Part shown: in pieces, positions 9,420 through 17,571 of the stretch
How positions within the stretch are numbered: position 1 is the stretch's first letter
Layout: each line of letters starts with the position of its first letter
DNA from: JACVRW01 sp963734365
GTDB taxonomy: Bacteria; Actinomycetota; Thermoleophilia; Solirubrobacterales; Thermoleophilaceae
Assembly (NCBI GenBank): GCA_963734365.1
Contig: CAVTGV010000008.1
Location: 744,001-808,000, forward strand
Direction of reading: 5' to 3'
Length of the DNA stretch: 64,000 nucleotides
Translations under genes and position numbers: made by a program
Notes under the pieces: generated by a model
The model's database searches: none
What the model saw: only the letters and a program-made list of their open reading frames with translations
What the model was told of the DNA's origin: nothing

Positions 9420-9866
9420 CGGGGGGTCGTAGATGGAGGCCAGGCGGGCGAGGGACAGTGCGCCGAGCATCAGTCCGAAGTCGCGCAGAGCGATGTCGTA
9501 GTAGCCCGAGTAGGTGAGGAGGTCGATCACGATGCCACCCAGCCACGCGGCGACGATGTAGGCCCCGTAGCGGGGCTTGAGCGCGACGATCAGGCCCGCG
9601 AGGATCTCGGTGGCGCCGACGAAGTACATGAACTGCTGGCCGCTGCCGGGTGCGAGGTCGTTGATCCACGGCGCGAGATACGTGGGCCAGTCGACCATGA
9701 CGTTGAAGAACTTGTCCAGGCCGAACGCGATCGGCGCGACGGTGAACGCGAGTCGCATGAGCGCGAACGCCTGATAGCGCGCGTCGCGCCAGTCCGCGCG
9801 GGCTACTGCTGCGCCCGCTCCGGCGTGGTCGTACGTGGCTCCTGGGTGCGGTGTGGTTGTGGCCAT
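9402..9866 (-). CDS. DoxX family membrane protein
   Basis: A 154-residue integral membrane protein with four hydrophobic segments. The features typical of DoxX/DoxD proteins are LMRLAFTVAPIAFGLDKFFN, GATEILAGLIVALKPRYGAYIVAAW and a final LRDFGLMLGALSLARL. DoxX proteins are small quinone-linked or redox-associated membrane subunits in several systems; no biochemical role can be assigned here. The ATG overlaps the stop of the transaldolase gene (TGATG), so it is the last gene of the folE-reductase-tal operon. Confidence 0.85.
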   Translation of the reverse strand: MATTTPHPGATYDHAGAGAAVARADWRDARYQAFALMRLAFTVAPIAFGLDKFFNVMVDWPTYLAPWINDLAPGSGQQFMYFVGATEILAGLIVALKPRYGAYIVAAWLGGIVIDLLTYSGYYDIALRDFGLMLGALSLARLASIYDPPLRLRR

Positions 9867-10960
9867 CACATCTCCTTTTCGGTCAGCTTGGTCTCGATGC
9901 AGTGGAGAAGCTCGTGGTAGGAGTCGCAGAAGGAGCGCACTCCCTCGCGTTCGAGCTCGGCGGTGATCGCGTCCAGGTCGATGCCCGCGCGTGCCGCGCG
10001 GCGAAGCGTCTCCCCGGCCGCCGCGGGAGCGAACGCGGCCGGGCGGACGTCGCCGTGGTCGGCAAAGGCGCGCAGCGTGGCCTCGGGCACGGTGCTCACC
10101 ACGTCCGGCGCGATCAGCTCCTCGATGTAGAGGACGTCGGAATAGGCAGGGTCCTTGGTCGCGGTGCTGGCCCATAGGGGCCGTTGCGGGCGGGCGCCCG
10201 CCTCGCTCAGCGCATGCCAGCGGGGTTGGTCCTCGTCGAAGTGGGCGAGCTGCCGCGCGTAGGCGAGCTGCGCGTTGGCGATGGCCACGCGCCCGCGCAG
10301 CGCCGAGTCCTCCGGCAGCAGCGGATCGACCTTGGCGTCCACGCGCGAGACGAAGAACGAGGCCACTGAGGCGACCGTGTCGATCGGCTCGCCCGAGGCC
10401 AGCCGGCGCTCCAGGCCCGCCAGGTAGGCCTCGATCACCTGCTCGTACCGCGCAAGGGCGAACAGGAGGGTGATGTTCACGTTGAGGCCGCGGGCGGTGA
10501 GCTCCTCGATCGCGGGGATTCCCGCCTCCGTGGCCGGCACCTTGATCATCACGTTGGGCCGGGCCAGCCGCTCCCACAGCTCGACTGCCTGCTCGACGGT
10601 GGCGGGCGTGTCGTCGGCCAGGTCGGGCGTGCACTCGAAGGACACGAAGCCGTCGCGGCCTGAGCTCGACTCGTGAACTGGCCGCAGCTCGTCCGCGGCC
10701 CTGCGGACGTCGTCGAGCGCGAGCTCGAAGAACAGCTCCCGGGGCGAGCGGATGCCCGAAGCGACGGCGTCCCGAAGCTGCTCGTCGTAACGCTCGGACC
10801 CGGTTATGGCCTTGGCGAAGATGGTGGGGTTCGAGGTGGCGCCCGTGACCGCCGAGTCGGCGATCAGCGTTGCGAAGTCTCCGCTGTCCAGGAGCTCGCG
10901 CGAAAGGGTGTCGAGCCAGATGGAGACGCCCGCGTCGTGCAGCTTCTGTAGCCGCGTCAC
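9866..10960 (-). CDS. tal: Transaldolase
   Basis: A 364-residue transaldolase of the actinobacterial length class. It transfers a dihydroxyacetone unit between sugar phosphates in the non-oxidative pentose phosphate pathway. The beta-barrel signature TSNPTIFAKAI appears near residue 45. The Schiff-base lysine is in NVMIKVPATEAGIPA, and PLWASTATKDPAYSDVLY is the conserved late block. The GTG start at 10960 overlaps the upstream reductase stop (GTGA), so translation is coupled. Its place between a flavoprotein and a DoxX gene, rather than with tkt/zwf, is unusual. Confidence 0.95.
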   Translation of the reverse strand: MTRLQKLHDAGVSIWLDTLSRELLDSGDFATLIADSAVTGATSNPTIFAKAITGSERYDEQLRDAVASGIRSPRELFFELALDDVRRAADELRPVHESSSGRDGFVSFECTPDLADDTPATVEQAVELWERLARPNVMIKVPATEAGIPAIEELTARGLNVNITLLFALARYEQVIEAYLAGLERRLASGEPIDTVASVASFFVSRVDAKVDPLLPEDSALRGRVAIANAQLAYARQLAHFDEDQPRWHALSEAGARPQRPLWASTATKDPAYSDVLYIEELIAPDVVSTVPEATLRAFADHGDVRPAAFAPAAAGETLRRAARAGIDLDAITAELEREGVRSFCDSYHELLHCIETKLTEKEM

Positions 10961-12201
10961 TGCTGCCTCCCCGCCTCGGCGGGAACGAGATCGGCGAGCG
11001 GGATATCGGGATCGGCGAGGCGCCGTTCGTCCACGGCAACACGCCCGCGGATCAGCGCCTGGATGGGTTCGGTCACGTCCCAGACGTTCACGTTCATGCC
11101 GGCGACGACGCGGTCCTCCACGAGCCAGAAGGCGATGAACTCCCTGCCGGCGGGATTGCCGCGGAAAACGACTCGGTCCGAGGCACGGGCGAGCCCGGAG
11201 TACTCCATGCCGACGTCGTACTGGTCGGAGAAGAAGTAGGGCAGGCGCTCGTAGGGGAGGGACTGGCCCAGCATGTTGCGGGCGGCCGCGGGTCCCTGGT
11301 GCAGCGCGTTGGCCCAGTGCTCCACGCGGATGCGCTCGCCGTAGAAGGGGTGCTGGGCGCCCGCCACGTCGCCGGCCGCAAACACGCCGGGGGCGCTCGT
11401 CTGCAGCTGCTCGTCGACGGTGATCCCGTCGCCGACCGTGAGGCCGGCCTGGACGGCGAGCTGCGTGCGTGGGGCCACACCGACTCCGACGACCACGAAG
11501 TCGCAACCGACGCTGCGCCCGTCGCTGGTGCGGACGGCTTCGACCGCCCGCTCACCCTCGAAGGCCTCGACTCCGGTTCCCATCAGCATCCGCACCCCGT
11601 GATCGGCGTGGATGTCGCGGTAGATCCCGCCCACCTCGGCGCCCAGCACGCGCTCCAGCGGGACCGTGAGGGGGTCGATCAGGGTGACCTCGAGCCCTCG
11701 CTGGCGGGCGGAGGCGGCCACCTCGGCGCCGATCCAGCCGGCGCCGATCACGGCCACCGCGCCGCCGAGCTCCAGGCGCTCACGCAGGACGTCGGAGTCG
11801 CCGACGCTGCGCAGGTACAACACGCCGTCGAGGCCGGCGCCCGGCACGTCGAGCCGGCGCGGCTCGGCGCCGGTGCAGATGAGCAGCCGCTCGTAATGCA
11901 GCCGCTCGCCGTCGTCGAGCGTCAGCTCGCCGGCGGGCGCGTTCAGGCTCACCGCCGCGCGGCCGAGGCGCAGCTCGATGTCGTGGTCGGCGTAGAAGGC
12001 CTCGTCGTGCACGTACACCTTCTCGCGCCCGGCCTCCCCGCGCAGGTACTCCTTCGACAGCGGCGGCCGCTCGTAGGGGCGCTCGTCCTCCGCGCCCACC
12101 AGAACGAGCCGTCCGGCGAAGCCCTCGGCTCGCAGCGTCTCCGCGGCCTTGCCGCCGGCCAGTCCGCCGCCGGCGATAACGAACGTCGTGTCACTGTTCA
12201 T
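10957..12201 (-). CDS. FAD-dependent NAD(P)H oxidoreductase, ferredoxin-reductase-like
   Basis: A 414-residue flavoprotein. The FAD dinucleotide motif is at the N-terminus (FVIAGGGLAGGKAAETLRAEG), followed by RPPLSKEYLRGE. The NAD(P)H motif is near residue 150 (VAVIGAGWIGAEVAASARQRG). The second FAD block is GVFAAGDVAGAQHPFYG, and a Reductase_C domain ends the protein. This is the architecture of rubredoxin/ferredoxin reductases of oxygenase systems. No ferredoxin or oxygenase gene is adjacent, so the electron acceptor is unknown. The ATG at 12201 lies 11 bases inside the 3' end of folE. Confidence 0.9.
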   Translation of the reverse strand: MNSDTTFVIAGGGLAGGKAAETLRAEGFAGRLVLVGAEDERPYERPPLSKEYLRGEAGREKVYVHDEAFYADHDIELRLGRAAVSLNAPAGELTLDDGERLHYERLLICTGAEPRRLDVPGAGLDGVLYLRSVGDSDVLRERLELGGAVAVIGAGWIGAEVAASARQRGLEVTLIDPLTVPLERVLGAEVGGIYRDIHADHGVRMLMGTGVEAFEGERAVEAVRTSDGRSVGCDFVVVGVGVAPRTQLAVQAGLTVGDGITVDEQLQTSAPGVFAAGDVAGAQHPFYGERIRVEHWANALHQGPAAARNMLGQSLPYERLPYFFSDQYDVGMEYSGLARASDRVVFRGNPAGREFIAFWLVEDRVVAGMNVNVWDVTEPIQALIRGRVAVDERRLADPDIPLADLVPAEAGRQQ

Positions 12202-12829
12202 GGAATGTCCTCCCGGTGAGGGCCAGGAACTCCTGGCGGGTGCCGGCGTCATGGCGCACGAGGCCGTGCAGCGCCGAGGTCACGGTCTTCGCTCCGAGCT
12301 TCTGAACGCCGCGCAGCGACATGCACAGGTGCTCGGCCTCCAGGACCACGCCGAGGCCCTTGGGCTCCAGCTCGTCCTCGAGCCACTCGGCGATCTGCAT
12401 CGTCAGGCGTTCCTGGATCTGCAGGTCGCGGGCGAACAGCTCGACGACGCGGCCGAGCTTGCTCAGGCCGATGATCCGATCCTGGGGGAGGTATCCGATG
12501 TGCGCCGTCCCGTGGAACGGGAGCAGATGATGCATGCAGAGGGAGTGGAAGGGGATCGACCGGGCGACGATCAAGCCGTCGTAGGCGTCGTCGTTGGGAA
12601 AGCTGGTGGCCCGGAAGGGATGGGGCGTGAGCAGCTCGGCGTACGCGTCGGCGACACGCCGCGGGGTGTCCTGCAGGGCCTGGGCATCCAGGTCGGCCCC
12701 AAGTGCCCGAAGCAGCTCGCGAGCCGCGCGCTCCACGCCGGCGTGGTCGATCTGGCGGTGGGGACCGGGACTCGCCGGTGGGGAGGCCAGGTCGAGACCG
12801 GCGACCGGGTGCTGCAGTGGTGAGGTCAT
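12191..12829 (-). CDS. folE: GTP cyclohydrolase I
   Basis: A 212-residue GTP cyclohydrolase I, which converts GTP to 7,8-dihydroneopterin triphosphate, the first step of folate/pterin synthesis. The zinc ligands appear in SLCMHHLLPFHG (Cys and His) and EAEHLCMSLRGVQK (Cys). The substrate-binding blocks IGLSKLGRVVELFA and QERLTMQIAEWL are present. It is the first gene of a minus-strand operon with a flavoprotein reductase, transaldolase and DoxX protein. None of these is another folate gene, so its product may feed a pterin use other than standard folate synthesis (inference). Confidence 0.95.
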   Translation of the reverse strand: MTSPLQHPVAGLDLASPPASPGPHRQIDHAGVERAARELLRALGADLDAQALQDTPRRVADAYAELLTPHPFRATSFPNDDAYDGLIVARSIPFHSLCMHHLLPFHGTAHIGYLPQDRIIGLSKLGRVVELFARDLQIQERLTMQIAEWLEDELEPKGLGVVLEAEHLCMSLRGVQKLGAKTVTSALHGLVRHDAGTRQEFLALTGRTFHEQ

Positions 12830-12911
12830 ATGCGCCTTAGCGGCGCGGACGGGCGATCTCTTACCTGGCGGCGCGTAAGAAGCACGCCCGGGCGGTCGCC
12901 AAACAGCCGTG

Positions 12912-13142
12912 ATGCTTCCTCACAGGCGTTTGACCACCGAGGACCCGAGCCTCGATCGGGTGGTCGTCTGGCGCGCGCGGCGCCTGCGCGAGGCCGGCTT
13001 GGCGCCGCCCGTGGCCGAACGGATCGCGCTGGACGGGGCCTACGACATCCATGCGCTGCTCGAGCTGGTCGATCGCGGCTGTCCCGCGGAGCTGGCCGTG
13101 CGCATCCTTGCCCCGCTCGAGGGGCCGGCCGGACCGTGCTGA
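12912..13142 (+). CDS. Small hypothetical protein, 76 residues
   Basis: I do not recognise this small protein. It is predicted mostly helical and charged: SLDRVVVWRARRLREAGLAP, then AERIALDGAYDIHALLELVDRGC, then AELAVRILAPL. The pattern (charged helix, short turn, hydrophobic helix) resembles small DNA- or protein-binding modules, but there is no recognisable motif. It may start at GTG 12909 or ATG 12912. It precedes the sigma/anti-sigma pair by 62 bases on the same strand and diverges from folE. Confidence 0.55.
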   Translation: MLPHRRLTTEDPSLDRVVVWRARRLREAGLAPPVAERIALDGAYDIHALLELVDRGCPAELAVRILAPLEGPAGPC

Positions 13143-13204
13143 GCTCGGCCCCGATCGGCGGCCGTGACGCGGGTGTTAGCGTCCCGGTCGAGGGCGCCTT
13201 GGAC

Positions 13205-13873
13205 ATGTCCCGTTCCCAGCTGAGTCCGATGGCTCCGCCGGCCGAGGCCGACCTCGAGTCGCGCGCCTGGCTGCGCCGCCTGCGCGCCGAGGGCCGGCAG
13301 CGTGACGAGGCGATGCGTGAGCTGCGCGAGCTGCTGCTCCGTGCTGCCCGGTTCGAGGTGGGTCGCCGCCGTGCCGCCTTCCCTCACCTGCGTGGAGGAG
13401 ACTTCGACGACCTCGCGCAGCAGAGCGCCGACGACGCCCTGCTCGCCATCATCACCAAGCTCGACGACTTCCGCGGCGATAGCCGCTTCACCACGTGGGC
13501 CTACAAGTTCGCCCTCCTGGAAGCGGCGGTCAAGGTTCGCCGGCGCGCCTGGCAGGGCCGTGAGATCCCGCTCGAGGCCGAGGGCTGGCGGCTGATCGCC
13601 GATCGCCGCGCGACACCCGACCAGGATGCCGAGACCAGCGAGCTGTTGGGCGCGGTCGGCAAGGCGATCGAGGAGAAGCTCACCCCGCACCAGCGCGAGA
13701 TACTCGTGGCGATCACGCTGAACGACGTGCCGATCGACGTGCTGGCGGAGCGCCTGAGCACCACGCGCGGTGCGCTCTACAAGACCCTCCACGACGCCCG
13801 GCGACGGCTCCGCGCCAGCCTGTCGGAACAGGGACTGCAGATCGGTCCCGGAAGCGAGAGCGGGGCCGCATGA
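13205..13873 (+). CDS. RNA polymerase sigma-70 family (ECF) sigma factor
   Basis: A 222-residue sigma factor. Region 2 is near residues 58-105: DFDDLAQQSADDALLAIITK, then FRGDSRFTTWAYKFALLEA, the standard ECF region 2.2-2.4 pattern. Region 4 is near residues 165-210: LTPHQREILVAITLNDVPID, then TTRGALYKTLHDARRRLRA, the DNA-contacting helix-turn-helix. Its stop overlaps the start of a zinc-finger anti-sigma gene (ATGA). It is therefore predicted to be held inactive by that partner and released by an unknown signal. Confidence 0.9.
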   Translation: MSRSQLSPMAPPAEADLESRAWLRRLRAEGRQRDEAMRELRELLLRAARFEVGRRRAAFPHLRGGDFDDLAQQSADDALLAIITKLDDFRGDSRFTTWAYKFALLEAAVKVRRRAWQGREIPLEAEGWRLIADRRATPDQDAETSELLGAVGKAIEEKLTPHQREILVAITLNDVPIDVLAERLSTTRGALYKTLHDARRRLRASLSEQGLQIGPGSESGAA

Positions 13874-14112
13874 GCACCAACCCCGAGCACGAGCGCCTGC
13901 TCGGACGCCTGCTGGGCCCCGCCGGGCCCGAGCTGACCTGCGAGCAGTGCTTCGAAGAGCTCGACCGCTACGTGGAGGCCGAGTCGGCCGGCGCCGACCC
14001 CGACGCCGCCGTTCCCGGCCTGCGCGCCCATCTCGAGGGCTGCCCGGCCTGCCGCGAGGATCACGACAGCCTGCTCGCCTACGTGAGCGGCCGCGGCGAG
14101 GCCGACGGCTAG
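13870..14112 (+). CDS. Putative zinc-finger anti-sigma factor
   Basis: An 80-residue protein with the ZAS (zf-HC2) arrangement: an N-terminal CEQCFEELDRYVEAE helix, then HLEGCPACRED, which supplies the H-x3-C-x2-C zinc ligands near residues 57-64. Anti-sigma factors of this type wrap the cognate ECF sigma factor. Here there is no transmembrane segment, so it is a soluble, possibly redox-responsive version (inference). It overlaps the upstream sigma gene by four bases and is convergent with, and directly abuts, the sugar-binding protein gene. Confidence 0.85.
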   Translation: MSTNPEHERLLGRLLGPAGPELTCEQCFEELDRYVEAESAGADPDAAVPGLRAHLEGCPACREDHDSLLAYVSGRGEADG

Positions 14113-15102
14113 TCAGCCCCAGCAGTTCCTCACGCCGAAGGCCTCGTCCCTGGAGTCCACCCCGTCGACGGCGTCGGCGGTGATCAGCTCGAGCCCCGTG
14201 TCGCCGTAGCCGGTTGGGTTGGGGCCGCCTCGCACCGCGTCGGTGACCGCCTCCATGCCCTCGGTGGCCATGTTCTCGGGGTACTGCTGTGAGGTGGCGT
14301 CGATCTTGCCGGTGCGCACCCCGTCCTTGATCGCGTCGCAGCTGCCGTCGACCGAGACCAGGATCACGTCGTCCTCGCTCTTGCCGGCGTCCTCCAGGGC
14401 GTCGGCCGCGCCCAGCGCCGCCGGCTCGTTGATCGTGTAGACGACGTTGATGTCCGGGTTCTCCTCGAGCAGCCGCTCCATGCCCGCCCGGGCGCGGTCC
14501 TCGTTGCCCTGCGTGTTCACCGAGCCCACGATCTGCGGATCGCCGTCCTCGATGCCGAAGCCCTCGAGGAAGCCGTCGTGGCGCAACTTGCCCAACGCGA
14601 TGCCCGGCGCCAGGTCGAGCATGGCGATCTTCGGATCGATGCCGTCCTCATCCGCCTTGGCCTTCGCGTAGCGGCCGATCAGCCTCCCCGCCCTGCGGTT
14701 GTCGGTGGCGAACAGCGCCTCCACGGCGGATCGCGGCTGGGTCGGGCTGTCCAGCGCCACGACGATCACGCCCGCCCGGCGCGCCTTCTCGATCGCGGGC
14801 ACGATGGCCCTGGAGTTGGCCGGGACGATGAGGATGCCCTTGGCCCCGCGCTTGGTCATGTCCGCGAGAGCCTTCACCTGGCTCGCGTTGTCCACGTCGC
14901 TCTTGCCGGTGGCAGTGAGCAGCTTCACGTCGGTGTCGCCGGCGGTGTCCTCGGCGGTCTCCCTGATCTTCACGAAGAAGGGGTTGTCCTCCTGTTTGGT
15001 GATGAGACCGACGGTGATCTCGTCCTCGCCCCCGCCGCAGCCGGCGGCCAGTATCAGGGCGACGGCGCTGCACAGCGCGATCAGGCGCGCTGCCACGCGC
15101 AT
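14113..15102 (-). CDS. Sugar-binding periplasmic lipoprotein (ribose/RbsB-like)
   Basis: A 329-residue type 1 substrate-binding protein. The lipobox is LILAAGCGG near residue 20, followed by a LacI/RbsB-like two-domain fold: VGLITKQEDNPFFVKIRETA, GILIVPANSRAIVPAIEKA, VVYTINEPAALGAADAL and a late SVDGSCDAI block. It binds a monosaccharide or related ligand outside the membrane. Its ATG overlaps the stop of an upstream MFS sugar-permease gene (ATGA), and there is no ABC ATPase or permease in the window. It may work with components encoded elsewhere or have a sensing role (inference). Confidence 0.87.
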   Translation of the reverse strand: MRVAARLIALCSAVALILAAGCGGGEDEITVGLITKQEDNPFFVKIRETAEDTAGDTDVKLLTATGKSDVDNASQVKALADMTKRGAKGILIVPANSRAIVPAIEKARRAGVIVVALDSPTQPRSAVEALFATDNRRAGRLIGRYAKAKADEDGIDPKIAMLDLAPGIALGKLRHDGFLEGFGIEDGDPQIVGSVNTQGNEDRARAGMERLLEENPDINVVYTINEPAALGAADALEDAGKSEDDVILVSVDGSCDAIKDGVRTGKIDATSQQYPENMATEGMEAVTDAVRGGPNPTGYGDTGLELITADAVDGVDSRDEAFGVRNCWG

Positions 15103-16433
15103 CAGTGGGCGCCCTCCGCCACGAGTTCCCCGCCGCCACGGTTGTGGGTGAGGTCGAAGAGCGCGTAGCACCCCACGAGCGCCAGGCAGACGCCCGGCAC
15201 CACGTAGGCCAGCGCAGCGCCCACCTCGTCCATCAGCTTGCCCTGGATGAGAGGCATGATGGCCCCGCCCAGGATGGCCATCACCAGGCCGGCGGCGCCG
15301 AACTTCGTGTCCTCGCCGAGCCCCTGCAGGGCCACCCCGTAGATGGTCGGGAACATCAGCGACAGGCACGCGGAGATCGCGACCACCGCGATCAGGCCGA
15401 CGATGTTCAGCGAGAACATGGCCACGAGCGCGAAGCCGACTCCCAGCGAGGCCATGATGAACAGCAGCCGGGCGGGGCGGAAGATCCCGAGCAGCCAGGT
15501 CATCACGAAGCGGGAGATCAGGAACAGGATCAGGCTGGCCTGGAGAAACCAGCCCGAGTTCTCGGTCGGGATGCCGACGATGTCCTGCGCGTACTGGATC
15601 GTGAACGTCCAGGTACAGACCTGTGCGGCCACGTTGAAGAACTGGGCCGCCACGCCGTAGCGGTAGTGCCGGTTGGCCCACAGGCGACCGAGCGCCCCGC
15701 TCCTGGCCTCGCCCTCCTGCTCCTGGCTCTGCTCCGCCGGAGTGGACATCTTGCGGAACAGGATCAGCAGCCAGATGATCAGCAGCACGAGCGCGATGCC
15801 GAGGTATGGACCCAGCACCAGGGCCAGGTCGTCCTCCTGGCTCGCGCGCAGCTCCTCGGGCGTCATGATCACCTTCGAGGCCTCGGAGGTGATCGCGGGC
15901 AGGATGAGCACGGCCCCCATCAGCACGCCGATGTTCGCGCCGACGGGATTGAAGGCCTGAGCCAGGTTGAGGCGCTGCGTGGCGCTCTCCTCCGGTCCCA
16001 TCGCGATCACGAACGGGTTGGCCGAGGTTTCCAGGATCGACAGCCCGGCCGCGAGCACGAACAGGGCGAAGAGGAAGAACCCGTACTCGAGGATCTCGGC
16101 CGCCGGGATGAACAGCAGCCCGCCGATCGCAGCCAGGCCGAGCCCGCTGAGCACGCCGACCTTGTAGCCGAAGCGGCGGTTGATCATGGCCGCCGGGATC
16201 GCGAGGGCGAAGTAGGAGCCGTAGTAGGCGAACTGGACCAGCGCCGACTGGAAGTTCGACATGTCGAAGATGGTCCGGAACACGCCGACCAGCACGTCCG
16301 TGAGGTTGGCCGCGGCCCCCCATGCAGCGAAGCAGAGGATCAGAAGGACGAAGGGGATCGCCAGATTGGGGTAGACCAGCCGGGCCTTACCCGCTCGCCG
16401 CTCTGGCTGCGCCGCCGATGCTGCTGCCTCCAT
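15102..16433 (-). CDS. FucP-type sugar:proton symporter (MFS)
   Basis: A 443-residue major facilitator protein with twelve predicted hydrophobic segments. It shows FucP/GluP-family features: FAAWGAAANLTDVLVGVFRTIF in the first segment, QFAYYGSYFALAIPAAMINRRFGYK in the second and third, and ILETSANPFVIAMGPEESATQRLNLAQAFNPVGANIG, the family signature. It imports a hexose or deoxyhexose with protons. The start at 16433 has AGAGGAGAG upstream; longer frames are shadows. It is divergent from the PfkB kinase gene, which likely phosphorylates the imported sugar. Confidence 0.9.
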   Translation of the reverse strand: MEAAASAAQPERRAGKARLVYPNLAIPFVLLILCFAAWGAAANLTDVLVGVFRTIFDMSNFQSALVQFAYYGSYFALAIPAAMINRRFGYKVGVLSGLGLAAIGGLLFIPAAEILEYGFFLFALFVLAAGLSILETSANPFVIAMGPEESATQRLNLAQAFNPVGANIGVLMGAVLILPAITSEASKVIMTPEELRASQEDDLALVLGPYLGIALVLLIIWLLILFRKMSTPAEQSQEQEGEARSGALGRLWANRHYRYGVAAQFFNVAAQVCTWTFTIQYAQDIVGIPTENSGWFLQASLILFLISRFVMTWLLGIFRPARLLFIMASLGVGFALVAMFSLNIVGLIAVVAISACLSLMFPTIYGVALQGLGEDTKFGAAGLVMAILGGAIMPLIQGKLMDEVGAALAYVVPGVCLALVGCYALFDLTHNRGGGELVAEGAH

Positions 16434-16489
16434 GCTCTCTCCTCTGGCCGCTTCCGGCGACCGGTCCATGCGGCAACCGTGACCGACAA

Positions 16490-16525
16490 GTATCGAAACG
16501 CACTTACCCGGTGACGAAACGAAGA
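16490..16525. promoter_or_regulatory. Possible operator between MFS and PfkB genes
   Basis: The 129-base divergent gap contains two copies of a CGAAACG element (TATCGAAACGCAC and GACGAAACGAAG) about 24 bases apart, in direct orientation. GAAACG is a common half-site for LacI-family sugar repressors. No LacI gene is in the window, so the assignment is tentative. Confidence 0.25.
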
Positions 16526-16562
16526 AACCCGTATGTTCTCGCTCGAAGGAGGGGGTCAGGCA

Positions 16563-17525
16563 GTGGGCAAGATCGTGACGTTGGGGGAGGTGGTGGCGGA
16601 CGTCTACCGGGAGCGGTCGCCGTCCGCCGTGGAGCTGCCGTTCACCGCCCGGCCCGGCGGCGCACCGGCCAATGTCGCCGTGGCCGCCGCTCGGCTCGGC
16701 GTGGAGTCGGCGTTCGTCGGAAGGCTGGGCGACGACCTCTTCGGAGACTTCATCCTGCGGGCGCTCGAGGCCTCCGGCGTGGACGTGACCGCGGTCCGGC
16801 GCCAGTCCCCGCCCACGCGAACGACGCTGGCCTTCGTCGAGCAATCGGCGGACGGCGATCGCGAGTTCACCTTCTATCGCTCGGTGCCGGCGGCCGACGA
16901 GCTGCTGGCTCCCGGCGACATCTCGCGTGACGTGCTCTCCGGAGCGTCGTTTGCGAACTTCGGCAGCATCCCGCTGGTGGCGGAGCCGGTGCGGTCGGCC
17001 ACCCGCACGTTTGCCGAGCTCGCCAACGAGATGGACGTGGCGGTGGCGTTCGACGTCAACCTCCGCGCGCATCTCTGGGACGGCCTGGACGCGTTTCGCG
17101 AGGCCGTCGATCCGATGCTCGACCTCTCTTCCGTGGTGAAGCTGAGCGGCGACGAGCTCTCCCCGGTGCTCGGGACCGGCGACCCGGGCGAGGCGGCCGA
17201 CGCGCTCTTGGCCCGCGGCGTCTCGCTCGCGCTCGTGAGCATGGGTAACGAGGGAGCCTTCTACGCCACACAGTCGTTCCGCGGGGAGGCCCCTCCGTTC
17301 CCGGTCGACGACGTGGTCGATGCCACGGGCGCGGGGGACGCGTTCCTCGCGGGCACGCTGTCCCATCTCTCGGAAAGTCCCGGGTGGGCCGAGGACGAGC
17401 CGCGCGTGCGGGAGGCGGTGCGCCGGGGGACGGCCGCCGGCGCGCTGGCCTGCACGCAGCTCGGCGCCATGGAGGGCCTGCCCACCAGCGAGGAGCTGAA
17501 GCGCTTTATGGACGCTCGGAGCTAG
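16563..17525 (+). CDS. PfkB-family carbohydrate kinase (fructokinase-like)
   Basis: A 320-residue ribokinase-fold sugar kinase. The N-terminal substrate block is RPGGAPANVAVAAARLG, with GRLGDDLFGDFIL following. The C-terminal catalytic motif DATGAGDAFLAGTL carries the catalytic Asp and the anion hole. It phosphorylates a sugar, most likely fructose or a related ketose, using ATP. GTG 16563 is chosen because AAGGAGGG sits about ten bases upstream; the ATG at 16533 would place that ribosome site inside the gene. It is divergent from the sugar symporter and binding-protein genes, forming a sugar-use locus. Confidence 0.9.
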   Translation: MGKIVTLGEVVADVYRERSPSAVELPFTARPGGAPANVAVAAARLGVESAFVGRLGDDLFGDFILRALEASGVDVTAVRRQSPPTRTTLAFVEQSADGDREFTFYRSVPAADELLAPGDISRDVLSGASFANFGSIPLVAEPVRSATRTFAELANEMDVAVAFDVNLRAHLWDGLDAFREAVDPMLDLSSVVKLSGDELSPVLGTGDPGEAADALLARGVSLALVSMGNEGAFYATQSFRGEAPPFPVDDVVDATGAGDAFLAGTLSHLSESPGWAEDEPRVREAVRRGTAAGALACTQLGAMEGLPTSEELKRFMDARS

Positions 17526-17571
17526 CAATCCGCTGCCAGCGCCGTCTGCATTCGAACCACGAGAGGCCCAC

